A stretch of DNA of 64,000 nt from Eublepharis macularius (taxonomy: Eukaryota > Chordata > Lepidosauria > Squamata > Eublepharidae): contig NC_072801.1 in the NCBI RefSeq assembly GCF_028583425.1, positions 60,155,766-60,219,765 of the forward strand, given 5' to 3'. Below the pieces are notes generated by a model that was not told the DNA's origin, ran no database searches, and saw nothing but the letters and a program-made list of their open reading frames with translations. A program made the position numbers and the translations under genes. Position 1 is the first letter of the stretch. Every line of letters begins with the position of its first letter. Shown here piece after piece: positions 37,120-46,766 of this stretch.

Positions 37120-40100
37120 ATGAGGCAGCAACATTAGAGGTGGACCGTACCACTTAGGGGTGCAGGAGGTGAATTCCAGTTCTGACCTTTTGCATTAAAT
37201 ACAATTCCTGGTTTTCTATTTGCAGGGTGTTTTTTTAATGTAGATCCAGAGGAGTTAGCCGTGTTAGTCTGTAATAGCAAAATAGTAAAGAGTCCAGTAG
37301 CACCTTTAAGACTAACCAACTTTACTGTAGCATAAGCTTTCGAGAACCACAGCTCTCTTCGTCAGATGGTTCATCTTAAAGGTGCTGCTGGACTCTTTAC
37401 TAGTTTTTTAATATAGGAAAGTATTCCAAAATGTAATCCTCCCCCTGCAATTGGAAGTGGTGCAGTCCATTTTGTCACCTCATTCCCGCCTGCATCTAAA
37501 ACAGAACTTTCTAAAAGAGAAAGTTCCCTCTGTCATAAAGGAAACATTGAAAATGCCTTTAGCTGAGCACGTTCCTACCTTGCTTCCCAACTCATTCCCA
37601 ACCATCACCACCAGCCTTTCAAATATGTACCAAATTAGCTGAGAAACTGGAATCACAAGGGTGGAATAATTTATTCGAACTACATCATGGGAAAGGGGAA
37701 AGGGCTTAGGAGGCAGCCCCTTTCCAGCCTACCTGGAACTCTTCCTGCTCCTTCAGTTGCTGGCACCGCTCCTTTAACAACTCCTCAAGTGCCAATTCTG
37801 GCTGCTGACACTCTTGCACTCCCTGGGGAAAATCTGTCACCAGGCTGAAGCAGGAGAGGGGGGGGGGCACAGAGAAGAAAGAGAGGTTGGCTACAGGGCA
37901 GAAAGTTTTACCTCCACCAACGGATCCTATCCCACCTTTACCGTGCCCCCCACCCCATCACTGTCTTCCATATGTGTCAAATCAAGTATCTGGTGCATAA
38001 TCCAAATTCCCGAGTGTAATATGCCTCCTGTTTGTGGGACACCTCCCAGGCTTCCACCATCCTGTCCAGTCTCCCAGCAGGGGTCTCCCCAGGGCCTCAG
38101 ATGAAGAAGAGGAGCTAGGTTGTGTCACTTTGGCTTCGACTCTTCTTCCCCTGGGGGAGTGGCCTTCACACAGCAGTGCCAACTCCCACCAGTGCCTCCT
38201 CCTCAGCCCTGGAGCTGAGCCCTCTTTTTGCTCACCATCCCTGCCCCTTGTCTTCTAACCCCACCCTCAGGGGCCATCCTCATGGCCTGCCATCAGGCCT
38301 CTGTCACAGGCTGCCACTCCACACTCTGACCTGATATGCCTGGCCTCTGCCTTCCCTCTCCTGAGTTGCTACTGGCAGGGGCGGGTCCAGGCTTGCCTTG
38401 GGCAGCACACCCCGGGCCTGACTCTTCTCCCTGCTGGGCCATGCCCTCCTGCTGCCTGCCCTTCTCCAGCCCAGGGCGGCCTGCCTCCTGGGTGAGGTCA
38501 GGGGCTGCAGTGAGTCCTGCTGGCTTGATGGCTGAGGACCCATACTGCTGGATCAGTTGGGCTGCCTGCTTGAGCACCAGCCAATGACATTATCACCCAC
38601 TAGCACCCTGACATCTGCTGTAGCGTCGAGGACTCTGAGGCTTCAGCGGCAGCATTCCAACTTGTGCCTGGCTGTCGCTCACCTCCAACACCCACTGGGG
38701 CCCTGCTGATGCCGCCTAGGAAGTAGAACCCTACCGGGGTTCCACGGCAGCCTCTTGTTAGTTGTGCTAGTGATGGAAGGGTGGAGCAGCTCTGGCTTGA
38801 CAAAGCCATGTCCGGGCCAGGGGTTTGTCCCAGTCCTGGACACTGAGAATATAAGCTTGGGGAATTTTTAAAAGCTACTTTTATTCATTATGCTTACTGG
38901 CACAGTTTTCAAAATGTGCAGTGTGAGCAACAGGCTCTAGACCACTGGCTTGGGTTCTACGGACAAGAGCTGTGTGCACCTAAGCCTCTGCCTTGGAGCA
39001 GGCTTCCTCTCCCGCTAGCACTTGCACAACACTGATAGATCAGTGAACACTTGAGCAAGTGGAAGCGCTAGCAGAGGAGGAAGTGTCCTCTACAGCAGAG
39101 GCCATCTAGCACGCACAGCGCTCGTCCATGGAATCCAAGCCATACTCAGTGAGGTATAGTGGGCCTGTACTTCAAGGTCCGTCCACCTGTACTACCTTCT
39201 CCACACATCAGGGACCAGGAGGCACTTCGCAGGGGTTAAATTTGGCCTGCAGCAAATCTATATCCCTTGGGAGCAAAGTTTTGCAAGTTTTTTATGGGCT
39301 GCATGAAGTGCAACTTTCCTGAATCTGCTGCTCATCAAACTTCATTAGGTGCCACTAAGTTCTGGTATTTTAAGAGAAGAATTCAGATTGTTTGCACAGA
39401 GCTACAACATGACTAAGTATCCCGACTCTTACCACTCTCTGCATTTCTTTGCCCACTGCTATAAATCTGATCCTGTTGTTCCCCCATCCCATTTCCCCAT
39501 TCCAAAGAATGCCAATTCTAAGCACACTTACAGTGCAATCCTAAACTGAGTTGCTCCAGTCTAAGCCCATTGATTTGAATGGACTTAGACATTTTAGGAT
39601 TGCACTGTTAGAGAAGACAGATCCATGAAGGAGAGGTCCAGCAGTGCCCATGGTGAGTAGATGGAACCTCCATATACAAAGGCAGCTGAATACCAGTTCT
39701 AGGAAGCAGCATGAAGGTAGACCCTTGGCATCTATGCTCTGTTTGTTTGGCCCTCCAGGGCAACTGTGTTGGCCACTGTGGGTGAGAAACAGGATGCTGG
39801 ACTCGATGGACCCCTGGTCTGAACCCGTTCTTCTATGTGTTATGCGCCATCAAGTCGCTGCCAACTTATGGCGGCTCTATGAATGAATGACCTCCAAAAT
39901 ACCTATCATTAACAGCCTTGCTCAGATCTTGCAAACTGGTCGATGTTGCTTCCTTTATTGAATTAAGCCATGTCCTTTTGGGTCTTCCTCTTTTCCTGCT
40001 ACCTTCCACCTTTCCTAGCATTATTGCGTTCCCCAGTGAATCTTGTCTTTGTGTGATGCAATCAAAGTATGATAGCCTTAGTTTACTCATTTTAGCTTCT

Positions 40101-43100
40101 AGGGAGAATTCAGGCCTGATTTGATGTAGAACTCGCTTATGTGTCTTTTCAGCTGTCTATCGTACCCGTAAAACTCCCCTCCAGCACTACGTTGCAAATG
40201 AATCAACTTTCTTCCTGTTTGCTTTTTCCATTCTCCAACTTTCACACCCACCCATAGTCGTGGGGAATACTAGGAGTGTGAATTATCTCGATCTCGGTCC
40301 CCATCGACAAATCCTTACCCTACCCGGTTCTTACGTCCCCCTCTTTATGCAGGCAATCCTTCATTTCCCATCCAGAGGGCCTGCAAAGGATGGCTCCCTC
40401 TCTATGCCTCCCACCCCCCTCAATACCTGCACAAGGCTCCCAAGACATGCTCGTGGAAAGTGCTGTGTTCAGACCGAATCAGGGCCACCAGCTGCTGGAC
40501 CATTCCCATGGAACACAGAGTTTCTGCAGGAGGGGAAGAGATGGAGAGTATAAGCCAAGAAAAAAGGCATGGGGGTATTTATGGGAAGGCGACAGCGATC
40601 CCACCACCTAGTAACAGAGCTGGGTTCTCCAACATGGGGGAGCAATGGGCGCTTCTCAAACTGTGTAAAGGTATTTATATATTCCAGCCCTTTGGTTGTT
40701 CCAGAAAATATTGCACAACTGTCTGAATTGTGTGGCCAGGCTTGTTCAACCATCTGAAGAAGCTTGCGGAGGCAGATCGGGTGTGGGGGGAGCAAATCTG
40801 AAGCTAGGTAAATGGCAGCAAGGGGACACGTTAACCCCCACATGTGCAGTACAGCCTTGATTCAACCATTCCGGAGATCTGTTCATGGATTCAGATAGGT
40901 GAAAAATTAAGGGGCAACTGAAATATGACACTGGCAACACAAAAGAAATCGCCCGTGGGACTCTCCGCTTCCACAGCTCGTCATTTAAATCGGGCTGCCA
41001 CCCATGCAAAGCAGATACCTGCACTTAGTTACCACGCCAGCGCATCTGGACAGCCAGTCTCTGGCTCATGCCACATGCTTTGCAGTTTCGGAACCTTCTT
41101 ATCGGAATAGATAACCTCTGGCTTGGCTATTTTACACCGAGGAGCTGCCTGATCCCCAGGTCATGGCAGGCTCTCTTATCTGTGCAGAATCAGCTACGGT
41201 CACAGAGAACAGAGGGTCCAGAGAAGCTGGGCCACCCAAAACAAGGTCAAGAGGCCATGATGGAAAACGAGAGAGACTTAAACAGCGCAAGAAGGGTCTC
41301 CCAAGGACCGGATTGGCCCATTCCAAGGAGAGAACCTGAAAAAGACACCAGTCAACCGCCCCCAACACTTCTCACCTTTCTGTTCCGGGTGATCTACAAG
41401 AAGGTTCTGCAGCAGGAAGGCAGATTTCACTTTCAGCTTCTGCACGTTGCTTTGCATGGCTCGCATGAGAACCGAGAACCCATCCAGGCGCAGGAATTGC
41501 AACAGGCCAGCTTCCTGGGCTCTCACCAGACCTGGCAGTTCAAGGGGGGGGGGGCACAGAGAATGGAAGCCGGTTAAGCAACAAATGCGGTTTCCATTCA
41601 CATCCCACCTCAGTTCCAGATTTGCTATGTAACCTGTGGCACTGAATGTGTTAGATGCGCTTCACAACCCCCCAGCCCTGACTGACACTGTTTCTAACTG
41701 TGCCAAAAAATGAATGAGCAGGGATAACAAACTCATAACATGTGTTATGCACAAGACTAGAACCGTATCAATAGCCTCATTGCATAAACCATCCACGGGC
41801 AAAAATAATTTGTGGGAAATCGTAAATGTCAAACTTTTTGCAACTCCAGAGAAGTTCAGCATATAATAATGGAAAAGCTGAATCGACTATAGGGTTTTTT
41901 TCTGTGATCATGCCCACCAATGCAAATAAGAGTCCTAGGGTTAAATCCCCTCTCTGTAGGCTTACCATCTGCCCACTTTTGGTGGGTAAACCCCTGGGGA
42001 TTTCATCTGTTGCCCACCTCTTTGACCAGCAGCAGGAGAAACATAAGGGGGGGGGGAAGACTCTGGCCTAGTTGCTGCCACTTCTGCATTAGTGACAATG
42101 GTAGCTCTAAGAATTGCCAGAAACTCTATAGTAAAATCACAGTTTACCATATCTATCATTGTCACTCCCGATGGTTCATAGAAGTAACATAGTGACATCA
42201 CACAGCCCCCCCTACACTCCCACCCCGAAACCAATCTCTTTGCCATCGAAGCTCACTGGGTGAGCTTGGGCCAGTCACAAAGTCTCAGTCTAGCCTACCT
42301 CATAGGGTTGTTGCAAGGCTAAAATTGAGAAGTGGAGAACACTGCTGTAAGGTGCTTTCTGTCCCCACAGGGGAGAAATGCAGGTTATAAACATCTGGAT
42401 AAACTCTGCTCACACATCACTCGGTGAGAGAACTCCTATGGATCTCAATGGTATCAGAGTAACCCCATGGGTAGAAAGATCTATACAACTGCTCCTTTCA
42501 CATATGTTGGATAATGCATTTCAATGTACTTTAGTGATCATTTACACATTGTTTCTCCTGTGTTTCGCTCAAGAAAATCCACTTGCAAATAATCACTAAT
42601 GTGCTCTGAAAGTGTTTTATCCAATGTGTGTGGAAGCAGCCTTAGTAAAAATGCTTTGGTCAGCAAGTGTTCTCTCTCAACACCCCCCACCCCCATCATC
42701 GCCAAAGAGAAGGAGGGGTAAAGGAGCTGTTTCCAAACTCACAGGAGATCGCAAAGAGCGCTTTGATCCGGACAGCTTCGCTGGTATCGTGGTCCAGTAG
42801 CCGTAAGAGTTTCCTCATGCAGCCCAGTGCTAAGGCCTGCTCCTGCACCTTGGGCACATTTTGGGCACAGGTGCCTACCAGGTGGGCAGCTCGCCAACGC
42901 AGTTCCTCCTCCTCATGCTCCAAGTAGCGGTGGGCCAGAAGCCGCATGCCCTCCAGTTTGCAGAAATCTAGAGGGTAAAACGGGCAGGGGTTCAATCACA
43001 AAGCAGTTGGCTCAATATTACTTGCAGAATACAACTCAAGGGTTTTTTTTCTCCTTCTCGGAATCATTTCAAGGGAGTCATTTTTTTATTAGAGCTGTTG

Positions 43101-46100
43101 CGAGGGGATGAGACGTATTCATGAAAGACAGGTCTATCAGTGGCTACTAGCCATGGTTACTAAAGGGAGCCTCCGCATTCAGACTTAGTAAACCTCTGAA
43201 TACCAGTACCAGGAAGCAAAATCACAAGGAGGACTTGGCCTCTGTGCCCTGTTGTTGGCCAAAGTAGCCAGCTGGCCAGCGTATGAAACAGGATGCTTGA
43301 CTTGACATCCCTGCATACCGACTACAGTCTTGAGGCAGCCATCTGTTGGCAACCCCACCTCTCAGTGTGGCCTGTCTGGCATCAGCCAGAACTTGGGCTT
43401 TTTCCAATATGGCTCCTGCTGTGTGGAATGGGCTCCCGGAAGAGGTGAGGGGAGCTCTCGGCTTGGAGATATTTAGGAGGCACTGCAAGGCCTGTCTGTT
43501 TGTCAGGGCTTTGAATGACAGACGTCTTTTAAGGGAGGGAGGGATTTACAGTTTGTTACTTTGTTTTGATTTTAACTGTAAATGTTTTTAATCTATTATT
43601 GTAAGCCGCCTTGAGCCATAAGGAAAAGCATGGTTAAAATGGTTTAATAAATACATTTATGCTATAAATAAATACATTAATAAATAAAAGCAGGGGTTAA
43701 ATGTTTCAATAAATACATAAATAAATGGACCACTGGTTTGATCCAGTAAGACTCTTTTTATGTTCTTATGAGGGAGGAAAACGCCTGTGCCCAGAGAACA
43801 AACCAAGTTGCTGATGCCGATAAACCTGTTTAATTACAGTTTGCTGTGATGTCTGAAAAAATTGTCAGTGTTTACAACAAGTATGTATAATTTAATCATG
43901 CGCTTCACAAAGCAGGCTCTACCCCTCAAAAATGTACCGTGCAATAAATGTGTTCCTCTTAAGAGGCCACAAGATTTGTTTGTGTTGTGTGCGCTAATTA
44001 AAAGCGTGTTTCAATTCTTGAAAAACAGAGTTGAGCACTGCACAGGCCAATACTTAAACATGTGAAGCGTTTGAAAAAACTCACACTTTAGAATGGCTGT
44101 TTTGTCCTACCTCAAATAGATTTTGAAAGTCCTCCATTTTTGGAATTTTTCGAGGATTTTGACACAAGCCGTGCTTTCAGGTTTCCCCATCTCTGCTGAC
44201 TCTTTTCTTTGTAACCCTTCCAGCCTGAATTACCCATCATGCTATTAACTCACTCTTCTTCGCATGCATGTACACAGTGTGCATGCACACAAAAACGAAG
44301 GCACGTCCCTACCTGCAGCATTATCCAAGTTTTCACACAACTCTGCCAGAAGATCCAGCGCTTCCTCTCTGCTCACCCGGTCCGAAGGGGCCTCCTCCAA
44401 ACTCTCTTGGCCTTCCATTCCGGGGGTTGCTGCTGTTCCGGGAGTCGCTGCCTCCAGCACCCGCAAACACTCCTTCATCTGCTCTATCTCATCCAGTTGC
44501 CCTCGAAATGCCTCCACCATCGCTTCCTGTAGCCACTGCCTCCGCTGGGAATTCAACCAATGGGGGAGAGTGAAAAACACAGGTCAGAAATACACACACA
44601 CACACGATCCTCCTCTTCCTGACTTCTTTCAGAAATATTCATGCTCGGGCCACCCTGTCATTCTTGACCCAAGCCTTGAGCTGAAGAACGCAAGGAGTCC
44701 TGCTTCCCAGAATCTAGCCCCCCTAACACCAGCCTGTGAAAAGTCAGTTGAGTTTGACTGACATCCAGGCCCCACCGCTGCTCTGAATTTAGGTATGATT
44801 GCCAGCATTGGTTACGGACTTCCTTCCTGGACCTCTACTAGCAGCTTGCCATACAGACATTAGCTGGTCATTTAATGTGGGTAGCCGTGTTGGTCTGCAG
44901 TGGAACAGCAAGATTTGAGACCAACAAGATTTCCAGGTATAAGCTTCAGAGAGTCCCAAAGGGAGCTTTGACCCTCAAAAGCTTATACGTTTTCAAATCT
45001 TCTTAATTACATCATATAAGGTATCCTTAAGACCGGAATTGATATTTCTGGAAAGATCAACACACACGGTGTTTACACAAAGAATTAATATCATTGTTGT
45101 TGGCAGCAGCTAAAAATGCCATAGCATCAAGGTGGAAATCGCATTTTCCTCCAAATCTGGATACATGGTACCTAAAAGGTTTGGGAGCGACTTATCATGG
45201 GAAAAATTAGACTTCAAACTTCTGCAAACTTCTTAAACCAGCACACTTCTATGAGAAATGGCACCCTTTTTTGGACTTTCTTTCTAGGAATGATTTTTTA
45301 GTTACTAAATTGCCTTATTATAACATCATTAATTCAGAAATTTGAATTCATGTATTTAAGCTTATCATAGAAATGGTTCTACCAATAGGCATAACTATTT
45401 TGAAATTAGATACATTCTATAGGATTAGATTTTTCTTATTACTAATAGTTTTGTTATGAAAATCTTATAGCAATATTGCACTTGGTAATTGTTGAATGTT
45501 GTTGTTCTTTGAAAATTTTAATAAAAGTTTTTTTTTTTAAAAAAAAAAGCTTATACGTTAAAGCTTTGTACTCTTTAAGGTACCCCTGGACTCAGACATT
45601 AGCTGGTAAGAATGCAGGTATAACTCCATAGGAAAGTCCAGACACAAGAGTGGTGATATGTGTTTGTTTCAAATGAAGACCTACCCAAAGGCCCTGGAAA
45701 GCTTTCCCTGTTGATTCCTACATATTATTCTGTTCAAGGCACAGGAGAAATCTAAACTGTTGCATTTTGTCTTAACCACTGAGTAATCCCAACTGATTTG
45801 TGCAGCCAACTTGCTGCACACAGGAAGTTTTGTGCCTGAAACAATGCAGATCTTAGCTACATTATACCTAATGAAGATTATGAAGCCCTTTGAGATTCAA
45901 AAGCACGCTACGTACTGACACACACAGGCCGCCACATGTGCAAAATCAGGAAAATATTCAACTAAAAAGGGCAACAATCCCTGGTGACTTTTGTGAATAC
46001 CACAAACATTAAGACGTAGAGCAGTGAACACCGACAGTCCCCAGAATGCAATTTTCATTCGGTTTGGAAGAAATGGATGTCTATTCTCAAAAGGCTGCAA

Positions 46101-46757
46101 AATCCATCTGGGATTATTAACAGCATTCCTGTATGAAAACTGCCATTCACTGTGGGGTTGGTCTGGTCTATGCGTCCAGCAGATTAGAGGTGGTAGACTC
46201 ATGAGGTGCTCAAGCAGACGATGTCATTCCATACTACAGGTAGAAGGGATGCCGTTACTGACAGCTCCCTCATGTAAAGCAAAAACTAGTATGGCAGGGA
46301 GAACAGTTCTAGGTTACACTGCCCCCTGCAGGGCTAGCTTGCCACTTGCAGCTAACTTTACTAATCCAAGGAAGCATTAAAAAGAAATGCAGCTCTTTCG
46401 TCTGGTGTTTCTCGGCAGCCTTTCAGCGGAAGATGCTGGGAATTTAAACTTGGGACATGCTGCATGCAACAGATTTGTGCCACAGCCCATGCCCAGACTT
46501 TTGTACTAACTGGCACCCCCATCTGCTTGCCCCCAAGAAAACAGGAGTTTCAGAGTCATCACACATATACGCACCCCAGATATAACTATTTGACATCACT
46601 CTTCCTCCCACTGAGTCAAGCTACGTACCTCATCAGACATGGGCTCCAGTGGGGCAGGCTCAGCATTTCCTGCCGTAACCGCCATCTGCAACAAGCCCTG
46701 AAGGTTGTGGGGAGGTTCTCGTGGTGGCTGGTTCCCACCAGCGCCACCTTCAGCCAT
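33709..46757 (-). CDS. HSPBP1: HSPBP1, Hsp70-binding protein 1, complete coding sequence in seven exons
   Basis: Coding segments, minus strand: 46629-46757, 44313-44544, 42743-42967, 41376-41531, 40427-40523, 37733-37844, 33709-33786. They total 1029 bases (342 residues plus stop) with every phase matching and GT-AG borders throughout. The protein has the Fes1/HspBP1 armadillo-like architecture: a short Gly/Pro-rich start, NLQGLLQMAVTAG, the helix RRQWLQEAMVEAFRGQLDEI, LLAELCENLDNA, then ARM-like repeats (LRWRAAHLVGTCAQNVPKVQ, KLLRLLDHDTSEAVRIKALF, GLLQFLRLDGFSVLMRAMQS, MGMVQQLVALIRSEHSTFHE). It ends DENNMDR. HSPBP1 is a cytosolic nucleotide-exchange cochaperone that opens the Hsp70 ATPase domain and also restrains the CHIP ubiquitin ligase. 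The human protein is about 17-20 residues longer, mostly because of an N-terminal poly-Gly tract missing here. Confidence 0.97.
34535..34765 (+). mobile_element. tRNA SINE ('gctgtggctcagtgg' type)
   Basis: Head gactgtggctcagtagcaga with B-box-like aggttcggtccc, then body tagacaatactttgatagac and end gtaaggcagcttcaagtgac. Near full length, diverged. Confidence 0.8.
34785..34995 (-). mobile_element. 5S rRNA-derived SINE (SINE3-like), minus
   Basis: 34902-34990 is a diverged reverse complement of 5S rRNA: ggtctcccatccaattac, then accctgcttagcttctgaga and a damaged 'tctgataaggtcaggct'. The remainder, towards 34785, is the SINE body with aagtcatacctgacttatgg. The element therefore reads on the minus strand, with the 5S-derived pol III promoter at its right end. 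Confidence 0.8.
36480..36800 (+). mobile_element. Possible solo or partial LTR (uncertain)
   Basis: Non-coding block with a pyrimidine-rich body and an aataaaa signal (36730), followed by a short R-like stretch. The layout resembles an LTR U3-R end. No partner LTR was seen, so this is a low-confidence, old-looking fossil. Confidence 0.2.
37052..37117. repeat. (CT)n(CA)n microsatellite
   Basis: About 15 ct units followed by about 17 ca units, inside HSPBP1 intron 6. Confidence 0.97.
37247..37407. mobile_element. Hammerhead-like tail repeat in inverted-pair form
   Basis: 37247-37367 is a complete minus-oriented tail (starts gatccagaggagttagccgt, ends with the rc of CTGACGA at 37359-37365). 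37375-37407 is a truncated plus-oriented copy whose cttaaaggtgctgctggact is the near-perfect reverse complement of 37279-37310. The core stem is GAGAG/UUCUC with one G-U pair. Confidence 0.8.
37733..37844 (-). CDS. HSPBP1: HSPBP1 coding exon 6
   Basis: 112 bases. Acceptor cttcag, donor gtaggc. The first base completes a Ser codon, then LVTDFPQGVQECQQPELALE and ELLKERCQQLKEQEEFQ, matching the family stretch LVTDFPQGVRECREPELGLE. Confidence 0.96.
38020..38860. other. GC-rich block in HSPBP1 intron 5, unclassified
   Basis: About 0.8 kb of C/G-rich, Pro/Gly-coding-like sequence with open frames on both strands, clearly different in composition from the flanks. No domain or repeat family recognised. 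It could be an unrecognised mobile element or a decayed GC-rich insertion. Confidence 0.4.
38949..39139. mobile_element. Foldback repeat with about 80-base arms
   Basis: 38949-39025 and 39056-39139 are imperfect reverse complements (for example cttcctctcccgctagcact against the complement of agcgctagcagaggaggaag). A related degraded copy is at 3182-3363. Probably a non-autonomous DNA element; the superfamily is unknown. Confidence 0.65.
39531..39607. mobile_element. 77-bp Harbinger-type MITE (family B)
   Basis: Terminal inverted repeats (cagtgcaatcctaa / ttaggattgcactg) and a near-palindromic interior, flanked by TTA on both sides (39528-39530 and 39608-39610). A 3-bp TTA duplication is typical of PIF/Harbinger. 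Related diverged copies are at about 52015-52098 and 60939-61026. Confidence 0.75.
39608..39842 (+). mobile_element. Dispersed repeat, family C
   Basis: Contains ctgaataccagttctaggaa, tggccactgtgggtgagaaa and caggatgctggactcgatgg. The same order of motifs recurs at 43125-43305 plus 43725-43775. Common squamate interspersed repeat; class not determined. Confidence 0.65.
39843..40258 (-). mobile_element. RTE/BovB-like LINE C-terminal fragment
   Basis: The minus strand codes a KLRLSYFDCITQRQDSLGNA then IMLGKVEGSRKRGRPKRTWL stretch, resembling the C-terminal RT region (xIMRRxDSLEK..MLGKVEG.R.RGR) of BovB-type elements. It ends with gccataagttggcagcgact. Truncated at both sides. Confidence 0.65.
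40427..40523 (-). CDS. HSPBP1: HSPBP1 coding exon 5
   Basis: 97 bases. Acceptor ctgcag, donor gtattg (a weaker donor). Codes TLCSMGMVQQLVALIRSEHS then TFHEHVLGALC, one ARM-like repeat. Confidence 0.96.
41376..41531 (-). CDS. HSPBP1: HSPBP1 coding exon 4
   Basis: 156 bases. Acceptor ctgccag, donor gtgaga. Codes LVRAQEAGLLQFLRLDGFSV then LMRAMQSNVQKLKVKSAFLL and QNLLVDHPEQK. A poly-C tract (G on plus, near 41548) lies just upstream of the acceptor. Confidence 0.97.
42243..42392 (+). mobile_element. MIR-like SINE, head missing
   Basis: Core actgggtgagcttgggccag, then ctagcctacctcatagggtt and tail gtaaggtgctttctgt. In the intron between HSPBP1 exons 3 and 4. Confidence 0.65.
42743..42967 (-). 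CDS. HSPBP1: HSPBP1 coding exon 3
   Basis: 225 bases. Acceptor ccctctag, donor GTGAGT splitting a Cys codon. Codes FCKLEGMRLLAHRYLEHEEE then ELRWRAAHLVGTCAQNVPKV, QEQALALGCMRKLLRLLDHD and TSEAVRIKALFAIS, the centre of the armadillo-like fold. Confidence 0.97.
43125..43775 (+). mobile_element. Family C repeat split by a LINE insertion
   Basis: 43125-43305 is the first part of family C (ctgaataccagtaccaggaa, aacaggatgcttgacttga). 43725-43775 is its end (tggaccactggtttgatcca, then tctttttatgttcttatg). The two halves are contiguous in the family, so 43306-43724 is an insertion. Confidence 0.7.
43306..43724 (+). mobile_element. CR1/L2-like LINE 3' end, nested
   Basis: Codes the last LINE frame block AFSNMAPAVWNGLPEEVRGA followed by LGLEIFRRHCKACLF, then a 3' UTR with ttgtaagccgccttgagcca and an A/T-rich end with repeated aataaata units. 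Inserted into the family C repeat. Confidence 0.75.
44313..44544 (-). CDS. HSPBP1: HSPBP1 coding exon 2
   Basis: 232 bases. Acceptor ttcccag, donor gtaggg. Codes RRQWLQEAMVEAFRGQLDEI then EQMKECLRVLEAATPGTAAT, a variable acidic linker and SREEALDLLAELCENLDNAA. The variable middle (ATPGTAATPGMEGQESLEEA) is longer and different from mammals. Confidence 0.97.
44878..45605. mobile_element. Hammerhead-like tail repeat (inverted form) split by L1
   Basis: 44878-44991 begins with the minus-oriented terminus (ggtagccgtgttggtctgca) and turns into a plus-oriented part (gggagctttgaccctcaaaa). 45549-45605 continues it (tactctttaaggtacccctg, gactcag). The interruption is an L1. Confidence 0.7.
44992..45548 (+). 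mobile_element. L1 LINE 3' end with poly(A), nested
   Basis: 557-base 5'-truncated L1. It carries a decayed end of ORF2 (the region just after attgttgttggcagcagcta matches the L1 'AA.....SKWK' area), a 3' UTR, aataaaag and a terminal A-run. It is flanked by the direct repeat gcttatacgtt (44981-44991 and 45549-45559, extendable into the A-runs), the expected target-site duplication. Confidence 0.85.
46395..46500 (-). mobile_element. tRNA SINE fragment, minus
   Basis: The minus strand gggctgtggcacaaatctgt and a gcatgcagcatgtcccaag segment resemble a decayed head of the 'gctgtggctcagtgg' SINE. Confidence 0.4.
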
Positions 46758-46766
46758 GGCTGGGGA
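46629..46766 (-). CDS. HSPBP1: HSPBP1 first coding exon
   Basis: Acceptor tctgcag (ag at 46768-46767), nine untranslated bases, then ATG at 46757-46755. Codes MAEGGAGGNQPPREPPHNLQ then GLLQMAVTAGNAEPAPLEPM and SDE; donor GTACGT. The start is supported by the Kozak-like gccATGg and by the conserved NLQGLLQMA block beginning 17 residues in. Confidence 0.94.

Larger units (their letters stand above)
33787..37732 (-). other. HSPBP1 intron 6, repeat-filled
   Basis: 3.9 kb. Contains a tRNA SINE, a 5S-derived SINE, a possible decayed LTR piece, a long CT/CA microsatellite and a tail repeat in inverted form, all listed separately. 33800-34530 and 35000-35970 hold nothing recognised. Confidence 0.7.

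Noticed and set aside
44245-44761. Plus-strand frames opposite HSPBP1 exon 2
   Set aside because: They are antisense shadows of a well-supported exon.
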